From Ideonella alba (GTDB lineage Bacteria; Pseudomonadota; Gammaproteobacteria; Burkholderiales; Burkholderiaceae_C), in NCBI RefSeq assembly GCF_018069875.1, contig NZ_JAGQDF010000006.1:248001-312000 (forward strand): a stretch of 64,000 bases of DNA, in the 5' to 3' direction. A program made the translations under genes and the position numbers. The notes beneath the pieces were generated by a model. It was not told the DNA's origin and searched no databases. It was given only the letters and a program-made list of their open reading frames with translations. Positions 38,286-46,819 of the stretch are shown in pieces. Position 1 is the stretch's first letter. The number at the start of each line of letters is the position of its first letter.

Positions 38286-39213
38286 GGTCCAGGCCGTCCG
38301 GGGCCGGGGTGTCGCTGGACGGGGCCGCGGGCAGATCGGTGCCGTGGTCGCGTCCCGCATAGTCGCGGGCGAACTGGTGCGCCACCCGGCCCGAGCGCGA
38401 GCCGCGCTCCAGGGCGAACACCAGGGCCTGCGGCCGCGCGGCGTCCCAGGCGGTGGCGGGCACGCCGTAGTGCGCCAGCCATTGCCGCACGATGGCCAGG
38501 TACTCGTCCTGGCTGAACGGATAGAAGCTGATCCACAGGCCGAAGCGCTCGGACAGCGAGATCTTTTCCTCGATCGCCTCGCCGGGGTGCAGTTCGCCAT
38601 TCTCGTCGTGACGCGCCGCCAGGTTGTCGGCCATGCGCTCGGGCAGCAGGTGGCGGCGGTTGCTGGTGGCGTAGATCAGCACGTTCTCGGTGCTGGCGGC
38701 CACCGAGCCATCGAGGATGGATTTCAGCGCCTTGTAGCCGGCCTCGCCCTCTTCGAAGCTGAGGTCGTCGCTGAAGATGATGAAGCGCTCGGGCCGGCCG
38801 GCGATGCGCTCGACGATGTCCGGCAGGTCGATCAGGTCGGTCTTGTCCACCTCGATCAGGCGCAGGCCGCGGTCGGAAAACTCATGCAGGCAGGCGCGGA
38901 TCAGCGAGCTCTTGCCGGTGCCACGCGCGCCGGTCAGCAGCACGTTGTTGGCCGGCCGGCCGGCCACGAACTGCGCGGTGTTGCGGCGCAGCCGCCCGCG
39001 CTGGGTGTCGACCTCCTTCAGGTCATCCAGGCGGATCAGGCCGACATGGCGCACCGGCTCCAGCCAGCCGGCGCCCTGGCGCTTGCGGTAGCGAAAGGCG
39101 ATCGAGGCCGACCAGTCGGGGTCGGCCAGCGGGCGCGGCAGCACGGCTTCGAGGCGCTGCAGCACCGCATCGGCACGCTCCAGCAGACCCATCAGTTTGG
39201 CGGGATCGAACAT
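38278..39213 (-). CDS. DUF815-family AAA-like ATP-binding protein
   Basis: 311-residue protein with Walker A GARGTGKSSLIRA and a Walker B-like FIIFSDDLSFEEGE, followed by IYATSNRRHLLPE and LSERFGLWISFYPFSQDEYL, all typical of DUF815. The N-terminal 90 residues resemble family members (FDPAKLMGLLERAD). The biochemical role is unknown; members are AAA-like and often adjacent to Nudix or muramidase-related genes. It overlaps the Nudix gene by eight bases. Confidence 0.88.
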   Translation of the reverse strand: MFDPAKLMGLLERADAVLQRLEAVLPRPLADPDWSASIAFRYRKRQGAGWLEPVRHVGLIRLDDLKEVDTQRGRLRRNTAQFVAGRPANNVLLTGARGTGKSSLIRACLHEFSDRGLRLIEVDKTDLIDLPDIVERIAGRPERFIIFSDDLSFEEGEAGYKALKSILDGSVAASTENVLIYATSNRRHLLPERMADNLAARHDENGELHPGEAIEEKISLSERFGLWISFYPFSQDEYLAIVRQWLAHYGVPATAWDAARPQALVFALERGSRSGRVAHQFARDYAGRDHGTDLPAAPSSDTPAPDGLDHV

Positions 39214-39253
39214 CCCGCCAGTGTAGTGGGCTGCCGCAGCGCGGCTGGCTGGC

Positions 39254-41077
39254 TCAGGGGCAGCTGGTGCCGGTGTCCAGGCGCACGATGCGCGGCTTGC
39301 CCAGGTGGGCAGCGCCCGGGTCGTAGGGCGGGTTCGGCGCCCTGAACCGGGCCATGTAACTCACCAGCGCGTCGATGTCCTGACCACCGCCCAGACGGTC
39401 GGTGCCGCCCTTGAGCACGGTGAAGGCATCGCCGCCGTCGGCCAGGAAGTTGTTCACCGTGACGCGCCAGGCGCGCGAGGGCTCGAGCACCGTGCCCGCC
39501 GCATCGACCACCGTCACGGCGCCGCCCGGCAACTGCACGCTCAGGTTGCGCACCTTGGCACCACAGGCCTGGGTGTGGTCCCACTCGTAGCGCACGCCGT
39601 TGGAGGGCAGCAGCACGCGGGCGAAGCTGGTCTGGCCGAAGCAGTTCGGGAACTGCTGCTCCAGCGTGTCCTTGAGCTGCTGCGAGCTCAGCGTCAGCGT
39701 GACCAGGCCGTTGCCGAAGGGCTGGACGGTGAAGGCCTCGCCGTAGGTGACGTTGCCATCGCCCTCGCCCACCCCGCTGCCGGCGTACAGGAAGCCGGGG
39801 GTGCGCACACCGCCGGGGTTCATCAGCGCCAGCTGTGCCCCGCCCAGCTCGGGCGCTGCCGTGGCGGCCAGTTGGGCGTCGGCCACCAGGTCGCCGGCCG
39901 GCATGTTGCAGGCGGCGTCCTTGGTGTTGGGCACGTCGCGGGTGATCGCCCCAATCACCTGGTTGGCCACCGGCGCGGCGATCGCCTTGTAGGCGCTGGT
40001 GATCGCGGCGACCTGCGCGTTGGGCACGATCGCCGGGTTGCTGCGGTCGACCACCTTGTTGAGCGCGCTGACCGCGGTGACGTCGCCGCTGCGGCGGTCC
40101 AGCGTCACATCGATCTCGGTCAGCACCCGTCCGATCGCGTTGGCGCTGGTCACCGGCACCAGGCGGCCGCTGGCCAGCGGCAGCTGGCAGTTGTAGGCGG
40201 CGTGGGTGTGGCCGGTCAGCACCAGATCGACGGCGCCGTCGAGGGCCGCGACGATCGGCTTGATCGGCGAGCCCGCCAGCCCGCCTTCGCAGCCGTTGAT
40301 GTCGGCCGTGGTGCCGGTCTGCACGCCGCCCTGGTGGATCATCACCACGATGGCTTCGATGCCGGCGGCCCGCAGGCGTGGCACCAGGGCGTTGACCGCC
40401 TGCGCCTCATCAGTGAAGGCCAGGCCCTTGATGCCGGCGGGCGAGACGATCTGCGGTGTCTCCTTCAGCGTCATGCCGATGAAGGCCATGCGCAGCGGGC
40501 GGCCGTCGGCGTCAAAGGTCTTGACGCCGTAGGGCGGGAACAGCGTCTCGCCGTTGCGCCGCTGCACCACGTTGGCGGCCAGGAAGCCGAAGCGTGCGCC
40601 CTCGAAGGGCACCGGCGTGCCGACCTCGGCGCCGCGGCAGCTGTTGACGGTGTCGGTCGGATGACAGCCGCCGCGCTGCATGCGCCGCAGCTCGACCTTG
40701 CCGTCGTCGAACTCGTGGTTGCCCACCGCATTGAAGTCCAGCCCGATGCGGTTCATCACCTCGATCGTCGGCTCGTCGTGGAACAGCGCCGAGACCAGCG
40801 GGCTGGCGCCGATCAGGTCACCGGCCGACACCACCACGGTGTTCGGGTTGGCCGCTCGGGCCGCGGCCACATAGCCCGCCAGCACGTCGGCACCACCGGC
40901 CGGCACGGCCGCGTCGGTGGCCCGGGCGCGGAAGCTGCCTGGCGACTCCAGCTGGCCGTGGAAGTCGTTCAGCGACAGGATCTTGACGGTCAGCGTGGCG
41001 GGCGCGCCAGCCAGCGCCGCTGATGCGGCAACAGCCAGCAGCGCCGAGGTGGCCAGAGGGCGGGAACGAGACAGCAT
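39254..41077 (-). CDS. Periplasmic 5'-nucleotidase / metallophosphatase (UshA-like)
   Basis: 607 residues with a Sec signal peptide (PLATSALLAVAASAALAGA), a metallophosphatase domain and a C-terminal 5'-nucleotidase domain. Metal-site motifs are visible: LSLNDFHGQLES, VVSAGDLIGASPLV, VGNHEFDDG and VLTGHTHAAYNC. The C domain has a substrate-binding region near the end (LADGGDAFTVLKGG). It would dephosphorylate nucleotides in the periplasm for scavenging. The ATG at 41077 follows GGAGG; an in-frame TTG 12 bases upstream lies inside that site. It stands alone, downstream of slmA. Confidence 0.9.
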   Translation of the reverse strand: MLSRSRPLATSALLAVAASAALAGAPATLTVKILSLNDFHGQLESPGSFRARATDAAVPAGGADVLAGYVAAARAANPNTVVVSAGDLIGASPLVSALFHDEPTIEVMNRIGLDFNAVGNHEFDDGKVELRRMQRGGCHPTDTVNSCRGAEVGTPVPFEGARFGFLAANVVQRRNGETLFPPYGVKTFDADGRPLRMAFIGMTLKETPQIVSPAGIKGLAFTDEAQAVNALVPRLRAAGIEAIVVMIHQGGVQTGTTADINGCEGGLAGSPIKPIVAALDGAVDLVLTGHTHAAYNCQLPLASGRLVPVTSANAIGRVLTEIDVTLDRRSGDVTAVSALNKVVDRSNPAIVPNAQVAAITSAYKAIAAPVANQVIGAITRDVPNTKDAACNMPAGDLVADAQLAATAAPELGGAQLALMNPGGVRTPGFLYAGSGVGEGDGNVTYGEAFTVQPFGNGLVTLTLSSQQLKDTLEQQFPNCFGQTSFARVLLPSNGVRYEWDHTQACGAKVRNLSVQLPGGAVTVVDAAGTVLEPSRAWRVTVNNFLADGGDAFTVLKGGTDRLGGGQDIDALVSYMARFRAPNPPYDPGAAHLGKPRIVRLDTGTSCP

Positions 41078-41178
41078 GGGGTCCTCCAAGGGTCATGGCA
41101 GCGCACTGCCGATGGACCGATTGGAGGCGGCGGAGTTGACAGGATCGTGTCGGACCGCGGGAACCGACGAGGCCAGCG

Positions 41179-41832
41179 TCAGGCCAGCAGCGCGAGCGCC
41201 ACGTCGAGCTGCTCGGTGGGCACGCGGCGGAAACCCGAGCGGGCATAGCGCTGCAGGCGCCCGACGATGAAGGCGGTCAGCGCCGAGGCGCGGCCGTTGG
41301 CATCGACCGTGGGCGTGGCCGAGCCTTCGGCCTGGGCGTCCAGGCGCAGACTCTGGCGCAGCTGCGCCTCGACCCGGTCGAAGAACTGGTTCATCCGCGC
41401 GGTCAGGCGCTCGTGCTCGAAGACCAGTGCGTCGCCCACCATCACGCGGGTCATGCCGGGGTTCTTCTCGCCAAACTGCAGCAGCACCTGGGTGATGCGC
41501 TGGGCCTGCAGGCGGCCGTCGGGCTCGCGCTCGGCGATCTGGTTGATCAGGCTGAAGATGCTGGACTCGATGAACTCGATCAGCCCTTCGAACATCTGCG
41601 CCTTGCTGGCGAAGTGGCGGTACAGCGCCGCTTCACTGACCTGCAGCTTCGCGGCCAGGGCAGCGGTGGTGATGCGGTCGGCGCCGGGCTGCTCGAGCAT
41701 GGCGGCCAGGGTCTGCAGGATCTGCACACGGCGCTCGCCCGGCTTGGGGCGCTTGCGGCCGGACGCCGCCGCTGCCGCGTCGGTGGGTGCCTCGGTCTCG
41801 ACCGGGTCGGCGGATTCGGGCAGGTCAGACAT
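41179..41832 (-). CDS. slmA: TetR-family nucleoid occlusion factor SlmA
   Basis: 217-residue DNA-binding protein that blocks FtsZ assembly over the nucleoid. After a disordered acidic start comes RVQILQTLAAMLEQPGADRI, then the HTH in ITTAALAAKLQVSEAALYRH, nearly identical to SlmA. The C-terminal FtsZ-binding and dimerisation domain follows (FEGLIEFIESSIFSLINQI). It is coupled to the HAD phosphatase upstream (TGATG overlap), a common arrangement in betaproteobacteria. Confidence 0.93.
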   Translation of the reverse strand: MSDLPESADPVETEAPTDAAAAASGRKRPKPGERRVQILQTLAAMLEQPGADRITTAALAAKLQVSEAALYRHFASKAQMFEGLIEFIESSIFSLINQIAEREPDGRLQAQRITQVLLQFGEKNPGMTRVMVGDALVFEHERLTARMNQFFDRVEAQLRQSLRLDAQAEGSATPTVDANGRASALTAFIVGRLQRYARSGFRRVPTEQLDVALALLA

Positions 41833-42521
41833 CAGGGCAGCCGGCGCAACTGTTGCAGCGTTTTGATTCTTGCACACACATAGGGCGGCCTGCGGTGCAG
41901 GTAAACACCGACTTCCGGGCCGTGGGCGTGGTGCTTGACCCAGCGCTGCATCCACACCGTGCGCATGCCCACCGACCGGGCTGAGCGCTGGTGCAGCAGG
42001 GTGTCCTCGACCAGCACGCAGCGCGACGGGTGCACCCCCAGCCGGGCGGCCAGGGCCTTGAACATGCGGGCGTCCGGCTTGGGCCGGATCTGGCCGAACA
42101 GGCGCATCTGCTCGATGCCGATCACCTCGTCGAACAGGCCGTCCAGGCGCAGGGCCTTGAGCACGCGCAGCGCGTAGTCGCGTCCGGCATTGGTGAGCAC
42201 GATCTTGCGCCCGGTCAAGCGGCGCAGCGCCGCCAGATCATGCGGGTGCCCCACCAGTTCGCGCTCCAGCCCCGGGAAGGCGTGGGTGTGGCGCACGAAG
42301 TGGCTGGGGCGCACGCCGTGGTGGCGGATCAGCCCCAGCAGCGTCGAGCCGTAGCGGTGCCAGTAGTCGGCACGCAGCCGATCGGCCTCGTCAGGACTGA
42401 CCTGCAGCTGCTCTTCGATGTAGCGGTTCATCGCGCCGTCGAAGTAGCGGAACGCCGACGCGCCGGCGTTGTGCAGCGTGTTGTCGAGGTCGAACAGCCA
42501 GACTGTGCGGCGATCAGCCAT
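41832..42521 (-). CDS. HAD-superfamily pyrimidine 5'-nucleotidase
   Basis: 229-residue HAD hydrolase. The nucleophile motif is VWLFDLDNTLHNA, motif II is IVLTNAGRDYALRVL, and the later lysine and acidic motifs are RPKPDARMFKAL and CVLVEDTL. It fits the pyrimidine 5'-nucleotidase (SDT1-like) branch commonly found upstream of slmA in betaproteobacteria. The ATG at 42521 is preceded by a truncated dispersed repeat rather than normal spacer. It is last-base coupled to slmA. Confidence 0.88.
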   Translation of the reverse strand: MADRRTVWLFDLDNTLHNAGASAFRYFDGAMNRYIEEQLQVSPDEADRLRADYWHRYGSTLLGLIRHHGVRPSHFVRHTHAFPGLERELVGHPHDLAALRRLTGRKIVLTNAGRDYALRVLKALRLDGLFDEVIGIEQMRLFGQIRPKPDARMFKALAARLGVHPSRCVLVEDTLLHQRSARSVGMRTVWMQRWVKHHAHGPEVGVYLHRRPPYVCARIKTLQQLRRLP

Positions 42522-42523
42522 GG

Positions 42524-42562
42524 CACAGGGCGAAGGCGCGCAGCGACAAGCCTGGGGGCTTC
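42524..42562 (-). repeat. Truncated copy of the dispersed GC-hairpin repeat
   Basis: On the minus strand the segment reads GCCCCCAGGCTTGTCGCTGC, then GCGCCTTCGCC. This matches the left half of the copy at 53541 with two or three changes. The GGGGGC half is missing. It spans the argB stop codon and runs to three bases before the HAD gene start, so the repeat has replaced the natural intergenic sequence. Confidence 0.65.
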
Positions 42563-43469
42563 AATGACTTCTGATCATGGTGCCGAAGGCCTGATCGGTC
42601 AGGATCTCGAGCAGGAGCACATGCGGCACCCGGCCGTCGATGATGTGCACCGCGTTGACGCCGCTCTTGGCGGCGTCCAGCGCGCCGGCGATCTTGGGCA
42701 GCATGCCGCCGCTGATCGTGCCGTCGGCGAACAACTCGTCGATGCGGCGCGCGGTGAGGTCGGTCAGCAGCTGGCCGCTCTTGTCGAGCACGCCGGTGAT
42801 GTTGGTCAGCATCAGCAGCTTCTCGGCCTTCAGCACCGTGGCCAGCTTGGCCGCCACGACGTCGGCGTTGATGTTGTAGCTTTCGTTGTGTTCGCCAAAG
42901 CCGATCGGGCTGATCACCGGGATGAAGGCATCGTCCTGCAGCGCCTTGACGACGCTGGGGTCGATCGAGTCGATGTCGCCCACCTGGCCGACATCGTGCT
43001 CCTTGCTGGGGTCGTCCTTGTCGACCATCTTCAGCTTCTTGGCACGGATCAGGCCGCCATCGCGGCCGGTCAGGCCCACGGCCTTGCCGCCCGCGGCATT
43101 GATCAGGCCGACGATGTCCTGCTGCACCTCGCCGCCCAGCACCCACTCGACGACTTCCATCGTCTCCTCGTCGGTGACGCGCATGCCCTGGATGAAGGTG
43201 CCCTTCTTGCCCAGGCGGTTGAGCGCCTCGTCGATCTGCGGGCCGCCACCGTGCACCACCACCGGGTTCATGCCCACCAGCTTGAGCAGCACGATGTCCT
43301 CGGCAAAGTCCTGCTGCAGCGCCGGGTCGGTCATCGCGTTGCCGCCGTACTTGATGACCAGGGTCTTGCCGTGGTACTTGCGGATGTAGGGCAGCGCCTG
43401 CGAGAGGATCTCGGCCTTCTCGCGCGGCAGGATGTGGTCGACGCTGACGGGGGTCGGGGTGGTGGTCAT
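42561..43469 (-). CDS. argB: Acetylglutamate kinase ArgB
   Basis: 302-residue amino-acid kinase catalysing the second, usually feedback-regulated, step of arginine synthesis. The N-terminal [11 protein letters not shown] and [14 protein letters not shown] form the nucleotide and substrate sites, [20 protein letters not shown] and [17 protein letters not shown] are the later signatures, and an N-terminal helix of the hexameric, arginine-inhibited type precedes them. The ATG at 43469 gives the expected start; a longer frame adds 20 unlikely residues. A repeat overlaps its stop codon. Confidence 0.97.
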   Translation of the reverse strand: MTTTPTPVSVDHILPREKAEILSQALPYIRKYHGKTLVIKYGGNAMTDPALQQDFAEDIVLLKLVGMNPVVVHGGGPQIDEALNRLGKKGTFIQGMRVTDEETMEVVEWVLGGEVQQDIVGLINAAGGKAVGLTGRDGGLIRAKKLKMVDKDDPSKEHDVGQVGDIDSIDPSVVKALQDDAFIPVISPIGFGEHNESYNINADVVAAKLATVLKAEKLLMLTNITGVLDKSGQLLTDLTARRIDELFADGTISGGMLPKIAGALDAAKSGVNAVHIIDGRVPHVLLLEILTDQAFGTMIRSH

Positions 43470-43598
43470 GGCGGTGACAGGGGGGCGAAAGGGGAATGGC
43501 GGGATTGTAGGGATCGGCTGCGGCATCATCCCGACCGAGCCCCGCTGTCATCCGGCAGCGCTGCCGCCCCGTTGAAGGCTCACAAGGAGTCCCCTGCC

Positions 43599-43895
43599 AT
43601 GCACACCCCCCGCCCTGTTGCGTCCATTGCCCGCCTGGTGCTGACCGCCGGCCTGGCCCTGGCCAGCGGCCTGGCGGCCGCGGCCGACGGCGAGATCCGC
43701 AAGATCGACGCCGCGCAAATGCGCCTGACGCTCAAGCACGACGCCATCCCCAGCCTGGACATGCCCGCCATGACCATGGCCTACAAGGCCAACTCGGCGG
43801 CGCTGCTGCAAGGCCTGGCCGTGGGTGACCAGGTGGTGTTCGAGGCTGAAAAGCGCGACGGCACCTACGTGATCACCGCGATCCGCAAGAAGTGA
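43599..43895 (+). CDS. CusF-like periplasmic copper-binding protein
   Basis: 98 residues: a Sec signal peptide (SIARLVLTAGLALASGLAAA) and one small CusF-like OB-fold domain. The copper-site residues appear in order: His in LKHDAIPSLDMPAMTM and the paired methionines of MPAMTM, with a downstream aromatic Tyr (YKANSAALLQGL). It would bind Cu(I)/Ag(I) in the periplasm. No copper efflux or sensor genes flank it, which is unusual. AAGGAG is eight bases before the ATG; a strong hairpin follows the stop. Confidence 0.85.
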   Translation: MHTPRPVASIARLVLTAGLALASGLAAAADGEIRKIDAAQMRLTLKHDAIPSLDMPAMTMAYKANSAALLQGLAVGDQVVFEAEKRDGTYVITAIRKK

Positions 43896-43900
43896 GCGTC

Positions 43901-43922
43901 GCGCGGGCCGCCCGGCCCGCGC
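43901..43922. terminator. Strong GC hairpin between convergent CusF-like and acyl-reductase genes
   Basis: GCGCGGGCCG and CGGCCCGCGC are perfect 10-base arms separated by only two bases, in the 42-bp gap between convergent stops. Likely bidirectional terminator without a T-tract. Confidence 0.55.
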
Positions 43923-43937
43923 GTGCCCCGGCCCAGC

Positions 43938-45935
43938 TCAGAAGTGGATGCCGCGCATCATCTGCTGCAGCGCCACCGCCTCGGCCGACAGCTGCGGCTT
44001 GCCGCCCTTCTCGCCCTTGGCCGCTTCCGAATCCGGGAACATCCGGAAGCTGGTGTTCATGACGATCTGCGCCACGCGCGGCACCAGCGCATGCAGCACC
44101 TGGCCGAAGATGCCCAGGCGGGTGGCGATGCGCACCGGCTTGTGGATCACCGCCTCGGCCACCATGTCGGCGGCCTCTTCCGGCGACAGCGTGGGCACGT
44201 TGTTGTAGATCTTGGTGGGCGCGATCATCGGCGTGCGCACCAGCGGCATGTTGATGGTGGTGAAGGTGATGCCCACATCGGCGAACTCGCTGGAGGCGCA
44301 GCGCGTCCAGGCATCCAGCGCGGCCTTGCTGGCCACATAGGCCGAGAAGCGCGGCGCATTGGTCAGCACGCCGATCGAGCTGATGTTGACCACATGGCCC
44401 TTGCGCTTGGCCGCCATGCCCGGCAGCAGGCCCATGGTCACGCGCAGGCAGCCGAAATAGTTCAGGTCCATCGTGCGCTGGTAGTCGTGGAAGCGGTCGT
44501 AGCTCGATTCGATCGCGCGGCGGATCGAGCGGCCGGCGTTGTTGACCAGCACGTCCACGCCGCCGAACTGCTCGGTCAGCCAGGTCACCAGCGCGGCGCA
44601 GCTTTCCTCGTTGGCAATGTCGGCACTGAAGGTGTGGATCTGGGCGTCCTTGCCGGCCTGCTCACGTATCTCGTCGGCGGCTTCCTTGAGCTTGATCTCG
44701 TCACGGGCGCAGATCACGGTGATCGCGCCGGCCTCGGCGAACTTGATCGCCGCGGCCAGGCCGATGCCTGACGAGCCGCCCGTCACCAGCACCACCTTGC
44801 CCGCCACCGAGCCCTTGAGCGAGCGGTCCTTGAACAGGTCGGGGTCGAGGTGGCGCTCCCAGTAGTCCCACAGCCGCCAGGCGTAGTCGTGCAGGTTGGG
44901 ACACTCGATGCCCGAGCCCTTGAGCGCCGCCTGCGTCTCGCGGCAGTCGAAGCGCGTGGGGTAGTTGACGAAGGTCAGGATGTCCTCGGGCAGGCCCAGG
45001 TCGGCCATCACCGCGCGGTGGATGCGGCGCACCGGCGCCAGCGCCATCAGGCCCTTCTTCACGCTGCGCGGAATGAAGCCCAGCAGCGCGGCATTGACGA
45101 AGAGGTTCATCTTCGGCGCGTGCGCCGCCTTGGCGAACACGCCCAGCACATCGCCCACGCGGTAGCCGACCGGGTCGACCAGGTGGAAGCACTTGCCCTT
45201 GATCGCGTGCTTGGAGTGGCTGATGTGGTCCAGCGCCGCCACCACGAAATCCACCGGCACGATGTTGATGCGCCCGCCCTCCAGGCCCACCGCCGGCATC
45301 CACGGTGGCAGGATCTGGCGCATGCGCTGGATCAGCTTGAAGAAGTAGTAGGGGCCATCGATCTTGTCCATCTCGCCGGTGCGCGAGTCGCCCACCACCG
45401 CCGCCGGGCGGTAGACCGTCCAGGGCACCTTGCACTCGGTGCGGACGATCTTCTCGCTCTCGTGCTTGGTGCTGAAGTACGGGTGGTCGAGGTTCTCGGC
45501 CTCGTCGAACATGTCCTCGCGGAACACGCCCTCGTACAGGCCGGCGGCGGCGATCGAGCTGACGTGGTGCAGGTGGCCGGCGTCGATGGCCTTGGCGAAC
45601 TCGACCACGTTGCGCGTGCCTTCCACGTTCACGCGCACCTGGCTGTCGGCATCGGCTTCCAGGTCATACACGGCCGCCAGGTGGTAGACCGCATCGATCT
45701 GGCCCTTCAGGGCCTTGATCTGGTCGGCGGCCACGCCCAGCTTGCGGCTGGTCAGGTCACCGGTCACCGCCACCGCGCGCGACTTCGACACGCCCCAGGA
45801 CTCGAGCAGGCCCTGGACCTTGCCCTCGCTGCCCGGGCGGACCAGGAAATACACGGTGCTGCCGCGGCGCGCCAGCAGCGCGGCGACCAGGCGCTTGCCG
45901 ATGAACCCGGTGGCGCCAGTGACGAAGTAACGCAT
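43938..45935 (-). CDS. Two-domain fatty acyl reductase (Marinobacter FAR-like SDR fusion)
   Basis: 665-residue fusion of two Rossmann SDR domains. The N-terminal extended SDR has GATGFIGKRLVAALL and the catalytic YFSTKHESEK; the C-terminal classical SDR has VTGGSSGIGLAAAIKFAEAG, NNAGRSIRRAIE and YVASKAAL. From memory, length, order and many segments (HHVSSIAAAGLYEGVFREDM, NISSIGVLTNAPRFSAYV, EEAADMVAEAVIHKP) closely match the Marinobacter enzyme that reduces acyl-CoA to fatty alcohol for wax esters. The ATG at 45935 is chosen because AAGGAG is seven bases upstream. Divergent from the phasin gene. Confidence 0.82.
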   Translation of the reverse strand: MRYFVTGATGFIGKRLVAALLARRGSTVYFLVRPGSEGKVQGLLESWGVSKSRAVAVTGDLTSRKLGVAADQIKALKGQIDAVYHLAAVYDLEADADSQVRVNVEGTRNVVEFAKAIDAGHLHHVSSIAAAGLYEGVFREDMFDEAENLDHPYFSTKHESEKIVRTECKVPWTVYRPAAVVGDSRTGEMDKIDGPYYFFKLIQRMRQILPPWMPAVGLEGGRINIVPVDFVVAALDHISHSKHAIKGKCFHLVDPVGYRVGDVLGVFAKAAHAPKMNLFVNAALLGFIPRSVKKGLMALAPVRRIHRAVMADLGLPEDILTFVNYPTRFDCRETQAALKGSGIECPNLHDYAWRLWDYWERHLDPDLFKDRSLKGSVAGKVVLVTGGSSGIGLAAAIKFAEAGAITVICARDEIKLKEAADEIREQAGKDAQIHTFSADIANEESCAALVTWLTEQFGGVDVLVNNAGRSIRRAIESSYDRFHDYQRTMDLNYFGCLRVTMGLLPGMAAKRKGHVVNISSIGVLTNAPRFSAYVASKAALDAWTRCASSEFADVGITFTTINMPLVRTPMIAPTKIYNNVPTLSPEEAADMVAEAVIHKPVRIATRLGIFGQVLHALVPRVAQIVMNTSFRMFPDSEAAKGEKGGKPQLSAEAVALQQMMRGIHF

Positions 45936-46009
45936 GCCCATCTCCTTGCGGTGCTCGACGAATGGCGCCGATTGTGGCGCTGCCCGCCCGCCCGGCCTTT
46001 GCGCGCAAA

Positions 46010-46026
46010 CCCGGGATCATCCCGGG
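46010..46026. promoter_or_regulatory. 17-bp palindrome CCCGGGAT-C-ATCCCGGG between acyl reductase and phasin
   Basis: A perfect 8-base inverted repeat around one central base lies 75 bases upstream of the acyl reductase ATG and 157 bases upstream of the phasin ATG, within the 247-bp divergent region. It has the size and symmetry of an operator for a dimeric regulator. A separate CCCTAGCGGATTAGG stretch follows at 46041. The binding protein is unknown. Confidence 0.45.
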
Positions 46027-46182
46027 ATAGAGCGGTCTCCCTAGCGGATTAGGATGAAGCCCCCAGGCCGTCTGCCTACACTGGCCTGCATGACTCGGGG
46101 GACAGCGTGGCCGCCCGAGGCGCCCAAGCCTTCGGGACGGGCCACCCAGCCACGCCACACGGACACTGCGAGGACACATCCC

Positions 46183-46770
46183 ATGGTCAAGAAGCTCAAG
46201 AAGATGGCCGAGGCCAAGGCCGCCAACCCGGCCGGCCTGCTCGACAGCCAACTCGCCGGCGCCGTCAAGGCCTCGGCCCAGCAGATCTGGCTGGCCGGCA
46301 TGGGCGCGTTCGCCAAGGCCCAGGAAGAAGGCGGCAAGGTCTTCGAGGCGCTGGTCAAGGAAGGCGTCAGCCTGCAGCGCAAGACCCAGGCCGTGGCCGA
46401 GGAACGCCTGGGCGAGGTCACCGGCAAGATGAGCGCGATGGCCGGTGAGGTCACGAACAAGGCCGGCGCGTCCTGGGACAAGCTGGAATCGATCTTCGAG
46501 GCCCGCACCGCCAAGGCGATGAGCAAGCTGGGCGTGCCCACCGCCAAGGACGTGGCGGAGCTGACCGCCCGCGTCGAGGCCCTGGCCGCCGCGGTGGCCA
46601 AGCTGGGTGGCGACGTCAAGCCCGCCAAGCCGGCCAAGGCCCCGCGCAAGGCCGCCGCGCCGAAGAAGGCTGCCGCCAAGGCAGCGGTCGCGGCGCCGGC
46701 ACCGGCCCCCGCCAAGAAGGCCGCCGCGCCGCGCAAGGCTGCGGCCAAGAAGTCGGCCCCCGCGGCCTGA
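46183..46770 (+). CDS. Phasin-family PHA-granule protein with lysine/alanine-rich tail
   Basis: 195 residues. The N-terminal phasin domain (about 20-140) has LDSQLAGAVKASAQQIWLAG and FAKAQEEGGKVFEALVKEGV, as in PhaF/PhaI. The C-terminal 55 residues are a histone-H1-like run of AAPKKAAAKAAV and PAPAKKAAAPRKAAAKKSAP, typical of PhaF, which coats polyhydroxyalkanoate granules and also touches DNA. The ATG at 46183 follows GAGGACACATCC. It precedes a patatin lipase gene in the same direction and is divergent from the acyl reductase. Confidence 0.88.
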   Translation: MVKKLKKMAEAKAANPAGLLDSQLAGAVKASAQQIWLAGMGAFAKAQEEGGKVFEALVKEGVSLQRKTQAVAEERLGEVTGKMSAMAGEVTNKAGASWDKLESIFEARTAKAMSKLGVPTAKDVAELTARVEALAAAVAKLGGDVKPAKPAKAPRKAAAPKKAAAKAAVAAPAPAPAKKAAAPRKAAAKKSAPAA

Positions 46771-46780
46771 GGTCCCTGCC

Positions 46781-46808
46781 GGGGTGCTGGCGCCCTGGCG
46801 CCCACCCC
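46781..46808 (+). terminator. Hairpin after the phasin gene
   Basis: GGGGTG and CACCCC pair around a GC-rich loop with a further TGGCGCC repeat inside. It lies 11 bases after the phasin stop and 12 bases before the patatin ATG, so it may attenuate rather than fully stop read-through. No T-tract. Confidence 0.35.
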
Positions 46809-46819
46809 GACGCTGACGC

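Noticed and set aside
41179..41832. Generic TetR drug-resistance regulator
   Set aside because: The HTH and FtsZ-binding domain sequence match SlmA much better and no efflux gene is adjacent.
46062..46076. Further copy of the dispersed repeat (AGCCCCCAGGC)
   Set aside because: Only about 11 bases match and neither the GGGGGC half nor the flanking blocks are present.
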